The position numbers were made by a program, and so were the translations under genes. Positions 59,038 through 64,000 of a DNA stretch of 64,000 nucleotides are shown here, piece after piece. The notes below the pieces were generated by a model. The model saw only the letters and a list, made by a program, of their open reading frames with translations, was not told the DNA's origin and searched no databases. Each line of letters begins with the position of its first letter. The first letter of the stretch is position 1. Source of the stretch: Nectonema munidae (taxonomy: Eukaryota; Nematomorpha; Nectonematoida; Nectonematidae); assembly GCA_030549495.1 (NCBI GenBank), contig JAUIRK010001058.1:15001-79000 (forward strand), in the 5' to 3' direction.

Positions 59038-60100
59038 GACATGAACATCCGTTTCTTCGAACCTCTCGAATGCTCAGCAGCAGGGATGTCGCCCTTCAGA
59101 GTCCAGCAGTAATCAGCCATCATAACTCCATCCCTGATACCTGACCTTCATGTTTTTTATGTCTTAATGGAATCTCTCTCCCTGCTCCTCACTCATTGAT
59201 CTCAGATCCTCAGGAAAGCGATCTATATGAGAGAATAAGTAATGCATTTTGATGCTCATGTTGCATCTAAGGTTTCTAAAACCAGTCATCATATTGAATG
59301 TAAAGTCTGCATATTTTCTGACCTTGTTGTTGCCAAGAAAGTTTTTCACGACCTGTGCAAGAGCCTTTCATGCTTCCAGTTCCACTTCGTTCATTGAGTT
59401 TTCAAACTGAGGATCTCCGATGAGCTGACGGAAATAGAAATGGAATGCTAAGTAAGATTCTAGTTTCGGGTTGCCGTTGTGAAGCAGAACACATTTCAGT
59501 GATCGCTATTATATTTTTCTTGCTGCTGTCAGTGAAAAATCTCCAATCTTTGGATTCATACTGTGGCACTCCAAGCGTGTGCAGAAGCTGAGCAATATCT
59601 GTACAGTACACCAAATCCTTCTCTTTAAAGAATAAATGTTTGAACTCTTGATGTCTGTTGCGATAAAAAGTGACATGAGCACTGTTAGCGAGCAGGTTAT
59701 TTTCTTTCAATCTAGATGCCATTACTTGGCAGAGGACTTTGACAAGTTGAGATCGCGAACTCGATCATTTACATCCTTTTGTGAAAAAGGATGTGGAGCA
59801 TTACTGTGCTTCTTCTTCTTCATCACCATCATCTGGAACACTAGTAGAAACTTCATCGCTAGCATCAGGAATTCCTCCAACAGGACGACGTGCTGATTTA
59901 AGATATACTTGAGGCTGCTTCGGTTCTTTCTATTGATTGGAGTCACATCAATAGCACAGATGTAGCTGTCAGTCACATAGTTTTTTTGGCTCCCTCCAAA
60001 TCATGAGAATTCCAAACTTCAGAGAACTCTTCTTTTGTTTGGTTCACTAACGTAGATACTCGGTGCATGACTTGCATACCATGTGTGGCGACCAAACTTT
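59038..60100 (-). pseudogene. Degraded copy of an unnamed multi-copy arthropod protein family
   Basis: Read on the minus strand, family motifs appear in the expected order but in different frames: a cysteine pair in VCKSCTEYLR near 60060, YICAIDVTPINRKNRSSLKY near 59940, NDRVRDLNLSKS near 59740, DLVYCTDIAQLLHTLG near 59600, DWRFFTDSSKK near 59540, KNFLGNNK near 59340, NMSIKMHYLFSHIDRFPEDL near 59250, SEEQGERFH near 59170 and MADYCWTLKGDIPAAEHS near 59100. From memory, proteins with these motifs are uncharacterised, several hundred residues long and present in many copies in arthropod genomes; no function is established that I can name. This copy is broken in several places and lacks most of the middle region between the DSSKK and NFLGN motifs. 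It is not expected to be functional. Retrogene or transposon-associated origin cannot be told from the sequence. Confidence 0.75.
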
Positions 60101-60360
60101 ATCCTGGTCACCAAGTTTAATACCAAAATAAGATTGGTAAGCACACTTTTTGAAAATTGTGACTTAATTCCTAATAGATACAATGGTGTATTTACCGCAG
60201 ATGTAGTAGGATACGTTAGGCCAATTTTTATAAGATCTAATCGAAAGCATTTAATTCACCTGTAATATCAAAAAAATGCATCATAAATTGATAAAAGTAA
60301 AATTTTCAAAATTTGTTTATTGCAAAAGTATGAAATTTTTTTGTATCATATGACGTGAAA
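60101..60360. other. AT-rich DNA, no clear gene
   Basis: A 60-codon + strand frame spans 60083-60265, but it overlaps the pseudogene's 5' end and has no motif I recognise. Confidence 0.4.
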
Positions 60361-60571
60361 ATGCTCATAAATGTAAGCAAAAATGTTAATAAGCCAATAT
60401 GTAGCATAGTTCAAAAAGTTGACCTCATTGAGCAAAACCAATGTGATTTTTCGATTCAGCAAACCAAAATGATCCTAAATCAGCTCAAAAACTTAAACAA
60501 TAAATTTGGTGTTGACCAGCGAATGAAATTCTATATACACAAAAAGCCCTTGTTCAAATTTCCGTCTATAT
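60361..60571 (+). pseudogene. Upstream part of a reading frame interrupted by a hAT element
   Basis: Open from the ATG at 60361 (open a further eight codons upstream without an ATG) to the insertion point. It encodes about 70 residues of lysine-, asparagine- and glutamine-rich sequence, including VDLIEQNQCDFSIQQTKM and a possible short coiled coil around NQLKNLNNKF. The product is not recognised. The frame is in register with 63178-63302 on the other side of the transposon, using one copy of the target-site duplication. Together that is about 112 codons without a stop, unusual in DNA this AT-rich. It was probably an exon, or part of one, of a host gene. Whether the gene has other exons or intact copies elsewhere is unknown. 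Confidence 0.4.
60564..60571. repeat. Target-site duplication, left copy (hAT element)
   Basis: GTCTATAT, identical to 63170-63177. Confidence 0.9.
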
Positions 60572-61101
60572 CAGTGGCGCACATCCGGGGAGCGAGGGGG
60601 GGGCGAAAATGACCTTCAAATAAGTTGACCTCAATCGTTACAATTTTATATCAATGAATATTGTTAGACTCGCGCTAAGAATTTTTTTCAACAAAAGTCA
60701 CTTAATCTTTATCACTACGTTTGCTACATTTTGTAACATTTGAAAACTTTAATTTTTCAAGTCAAGAAATTTGTTTCAATAGTTATTTGGGAATGAATAT
60801 TTTGATTATCTATTCAGTTTAAAAGCAAGAATATTCTATTTGCTTAATATTTGAGCAGAGATATTTTTTATAATGTTCGATTGTTAAATTTTATAAGTAA
60901 CACTGTACATAATCAAATCACTTTTTTTAAGAAAATTTGTTGATTATTATAATAAAAATATAGTATCGAAACAAAATGTTTAAGTTGTTAAAAATGTACT
61001 TAATCTATTTGTCACAGCTGTCAGAATTTTATTTGTAGACAGAAATATTCAAAAAAACGCAATGATTTTCTTTTCTCGTATGCTTTGATTTATGTTAGGT
61101 T

Positions 61102-61403
61102 GGTCCTCAGACATTTCGCCTCATTATTTTCATAAGAAAGTTCGTCCCATGGACAATTCGCCCCATTATTTTCATAAGACATTTGTTTCATGGACAATTC
61201 GCCGCGTTATTTTTATAAGACATTTGTCTCATGGATAAGTGTAAAAAATTAAAAGATAAATTGATTAATTTGAAATAATTTAATAGAGATAAAATAAACA
61301 AGAATATAAAATTTTTTAATAATTTTACACATATAATAAGCAAAGATGGATGAAATTAATAGCCTATGAGACAATTTGTCAGGGGGCAAAATGTCTGTCG
61401 ACC
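61102..61403. mobile_element. Foldback/MITE-like element nested in the core (right)
   Basis: Same ends as the left copy at 1876-2136 (GGTCCTCAGACATTTCGCC and ATGTCTGTCGACC) but 302 bp. The extra length is one more internal unit of about 38 bp with CATGGACAATTCGCC. Confidence 0.6.
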
Positions 61404-61711
61404 GTTATTTAAATAATTTTTTAATTATAAGGGCTAGTAGCTACTTAAACGTTGGCTTTTGCTGCTTATAAAAACTTGAAAATATCAAATAAACTCTAAT
61501 TCTTTATGCCTCCTATTATTTTTAAATTATTCTGAGAACAGACGGTTCCATTTAATAGTGAAAATTGCTTTATTAGTTTTTTTTTTTTCCTTTCTCTCTT
61601 ATGTTAATTATGTAGCAAATTTTTCAATTTTGAGTAAAAGGTAAGGTGCAGCGGATGTATTTTCATTGACCAGGTACTGATGTACCGCTTATGTCAAACT
61701 CTGAACAAATT

Positions 61712-61787
61712 CGTATCGATGAGGAATCGAATCCAGAGGCTTCCATGCTATGTCCATCATCTCAACCAACCTGCCATGCCACCCATA
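61712..61787 (-). repeat. tRNA-like SINE head (right copy)
   Basis: On the minus strand TGGCAGGTTGGTTGAG (box A-like) and GGATTCGATTCCTC (box B-like), the same arrangement as 2432-2507. The box-A-like copy here differs by one base. Confidence 0.45.
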
Positions 61788-62311
61788 GAGTATGGTGTAG
61801 GGGATACGTCAAATTAGTTTTCAAAAAACTTAAATTATGCTCTAAATTTTTTAGTTTTTGTTGAAGCTATATAACTTTTTCTGATAGACTTTTTTTCCTT
61901 AAAAGTTATTATAAAAGGCAAATCATTGCAAGTTAACAGTTATTTTACTTTTTGTAGCTTGTATCAATTTTGCTTTTAAACTATTTTTGAATGATGCTGA
62001 GTAAAATGAAATAATACGATCTTAATTTTTTGTTTTATTTTTGTTTGCACAATTATAACTTCGTTTTATACCCTTGCCCCTGAATCAATCACATTTTTTC
62101 ATATAAACATCGCAGGGTGTCTAATAGACTCCTTGTCTTTAGAATACATTCACTCATATAAAACTATCCAATCTTCAGTTATTTGTTTTCTCTATGAATC
62201 AAATATCCTTTCATCAATTCCAGTAATGTGCCTGGTAGACTACTTCATTTTTCAAATGAAAAGCCTATTCCACTAAAAAGAAAGAACATTTTTGGATTTT
62301 TTAAACTAGTG

Positions 62312-62927
62312 TATATTCGATGGTTGTAGGTAAAAATGCCCCCAGAAAAATGCCCTCGGAAAAAATGCCTCCAGAAAAAATGCCTCCGAAATAAATGCCC
62401 CCAATTAAAAAGTAAGAAAAAATGCCCCCTAATTTTTGATTTTCAGGATTTTTTTAATTATATAAATATTTTTATTTGGTACCGTTTTGAAAGGCTAAAT
62501 TTCTTAATCTATAGGGTTTTTTCTTTATAAAGTTCTTGAAAACAATAGCAAAGGTGCAGATTTGTGGGAATGTGTCCTAAAATCAATTAAAATACAAATT
62601 ATATTTAGAAAGTGTTCTGATACACACAAAGTCCAAAAATATTTGCTGTTTTATAAAAAAAAATTTGTATTTAAAAAATTGTCGTATGCTGAGTTTTTTT
62701 AGTTTATTTTATTTAAATTTTAAATGTTTTAGATGAAAAGTTAACTTTTTTTTTTACAAAAAATCTTTATTTGACATATCTTTTTTAAAAATTTTAATTA
62801 ATAATTTTTTTGTGTTGGGGCAATTTTTCCTAATTTTAAATTGGGGGCATTTTTTCCAACTTTTTAATTGGGGGCATTTTTTCCTACTTTTTAATTGGGA
62901 GCATTTTTTCTGCCCACTATATTCGAT
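62312..62927. mobile_element. Nested element with 10-bp flanking direct repeats (right)
   Basis: TATATTCGAT at 62312-62321 and 62918-62927 brackets 596 bp, the same insertion as at 3006-3582. The left terminus carries about five AAAAATGCC units (62331-62428) where the left-flank copy carries two. The 64-codon frame that reads KCPRKKCLQKKCL here is only a translation of that minisatellite. Confidence 0.6.
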
Positions 62928-63169
62928 ATGCAAATTTAATTAAAATATTTTCGCTGGAAGTATAGTATTTAAATTCACCAATTTTGTAAAAAAAATATAA
63001 AGTAGTCTTATAAATTTAGGACTTTAGGTATGCGCTGAATACACTGTATTTTAAAGGATTGCTTGAATATTTGGTCTCCCGTGTTATTTCCAGACCACTA
63101 ATTTTGAAAATTGCAAGAAAAAAATCCCCCCCCCCCCCCCCCAAATAATTTTGAGGATGTGCGCCCCTG

Positions 63170-63177
63170 GTCTATAT
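63170..63177. repeat. Target-site duplication, right copy (hAT element)
   Basis: GTCTATAT, identical to 60564-60571. Confidence 0.9.
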
Positions 63178-63302
63178 ACCTGCATCTAATAAACTATGGC
63201 TCAAATTTGGATTGGATTTTATCAGATCAACCTGAAATTAATAATAAAAAATTAGATTTTAAATATCAATTTAAAGACTTCGCTTTAAGACAAGAAAAAT
63301 AA
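63178..63302 (+). pseudogene. Downstream part of the interrupted reading frame
   Basis: About 41 residues ending at TAA (63300-63302), including HLINYGSNLDWILSDQPE. It is in the same register as 60361-60571 across the transposon. No start codon of its own is suitable: the ATG at 63111 lies in the transposon's terminal sequence. Product not recognised. Confidence 0.4.
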
Positions 63303-64000
63303 TTTTGATAATTCTTCTTTAATTGCCTTGCAGAAAAATTAGGATTAATCTTTGACATCCTCACAAATTTTCGGATATCTCTTAGTAATTTTTAAGAACC
63401 ACTTATTTTGGGTTTGTTGGCTACAGTTCCTCTACTTTTATATTTTGATAAAATTTGAGAAATTACTTGGAGATATATTAAATAATTTTGAAATAGCTTT
63501 GACTTTTGTTTATTGAAAGAAGTACAACTTTAGTTCTCAATTCTAGAGATACTTTATGCATCTCAGTTAAAAAAAGACATCGACAAAAGATCGTTAAAGA
63601 AAGAATACGATTTAAAGAAATCAATTTTAGAAAAATCAATGATAAAAATTTATATTAAAATTTGAAAAAAAAAGTTTTTACCTGAAAAGTCGACAAATCG
63701 GCGAAAACTTTTTCACTGAATTTTTAATAGATAAAATAACCATTTTGAATAAAATAAAAAAGAAAATAATCAAAAAATTTTATTAATGAAAAAAAGAATC
63801 ATTTTAAGCGCAATGTTGATAAAGAGAAAAAGAAAAATATTTTTTTATTTTATCACAACTTTTAAAGCCTTACTTATAGAACCAGCGTGACACCAATGTA
63901 ACAAGAAATCAAAATACTCTGCCAATACATAAAACTACGTTGAAAAGGAAAGCGGTTGATCACTCTTCAAAATTCTGCTTCTCCAAGAAACATTTGCACT
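63303..64000. other. AT-rich DNA to the window end, no gene
   Basis: No gene, RNA gene or repeat recognised. Confidence 0.5.

Larger units (their letters stand above)
60631..63125 (+). repeat. Repeat core, right copy (2.5 kb)
   Basis: Counterpart of 1506-3770. It has about 100 bp (60786-60886) and about 35 bp (near 61965-62000) not present in the left copy, and more terminal minisatellite units in the innermost nested element. Confidence 0.85.
60572..63169. mobile_element. Non-autonomous hAT element, 2,598 bp, complete ends
   Basis: The left end is CAGTGGCGCACATCC. The reverse complement of the right end is CAGGGGCGCACATCC (14 of 15 match). It is flanked by a perfect 8-bp target-site duplication. 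These are hAT-superfamily features. Just inside the ends lie a G-rich stretch (60585-60603) and a C run (63126-63142). No transposase frame is present. The interior is the repeat core, which carries three nested elements shared with the left-flank copy, so this composite moved after those insertions. It landed inside an open frame. Confidence 0.88.

Noticed and set aside
60083-60265. 60-codon + strand frame
   Set aside because: It begins within the pseudogene's 5' end and resembles nothing known. Possible but unsupported.
1506-63125. Direct 2.3-kb repeats as LTRs enclosing the satellite
   Set aside because: The right copy has CAG terminal inverted repeats and its own 8-bp target-site duplication, so it is an independent hAT insertion. 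Nothing between the copies resembles retroelement genes.

Overview
This is eukaryotic, almost gene-free DNA. The flanks are very AT-rich, lack any compact gene layout and are packed with small DNA transposons and tRNA-like SINE fragments. A broken copy of a protein family that I know as a high-copy family of arthropod genomes lies near 59-60 kb. I therefore favour an arthropod. A spider or other arachnid is only a guess.

About 49.7 kb of the 64 kb is one satellite family built on a 31-bp monomer, roughly 1,600 copies all in the same orientation. It forms two arrays: A (7071-33205) and B (34372-57922), separated by a 1.17-kb AT-rich spacer. The monomer is GC-richer than the flanks and extremely strand-asymmetric (consensus 13 T, 9 G, 8 C, 1 A on the + strand). 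It is organised into higher-order repeats. Array A is dominated by a unit of about 2,214 bp (H1). Array B holds a unit of about 4,880 bp (H2) that looks like a divergent H1 dimer, and then an H1 unit again. The 3' edges of A and B (about 0.9 kb each) are diverged but colinear, so whole-array duplication or exchange has happened. Several patches look like assembly or consensus damage.

Left flank (1-7070): a hAT-type MITE with 8-bp target-site duplications, then a 2.27-kb repeat core that carries a foldback MITE, a tRNA-like SINE head and an element with 10-bp direct repeats at its ends. An inverted-repeat element with long G tracts, a second tRNA-like fragment and two short direct duplications follow. 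No gene was recognised.

Right flank (57923-64000): a degraded pseudogene on the minus strand (59038-60100), then a complete-looking 2,598-bp non-autonomous hAT element (60572-63169) with a perfect 8-bp target-site duplication. It contains the second copy of the repeat core. This element sits inside an open reading frame: the frame left of the insertion and the frame right of it are in register once the element and one target-site copy are discounted, so it probably interrupted an unrecognised exon.

No rRNA gene, intact tRNA gene, CRISPR array or intact protein-coding gene was found. The open frames inside the satellite are by-products of the repeat.
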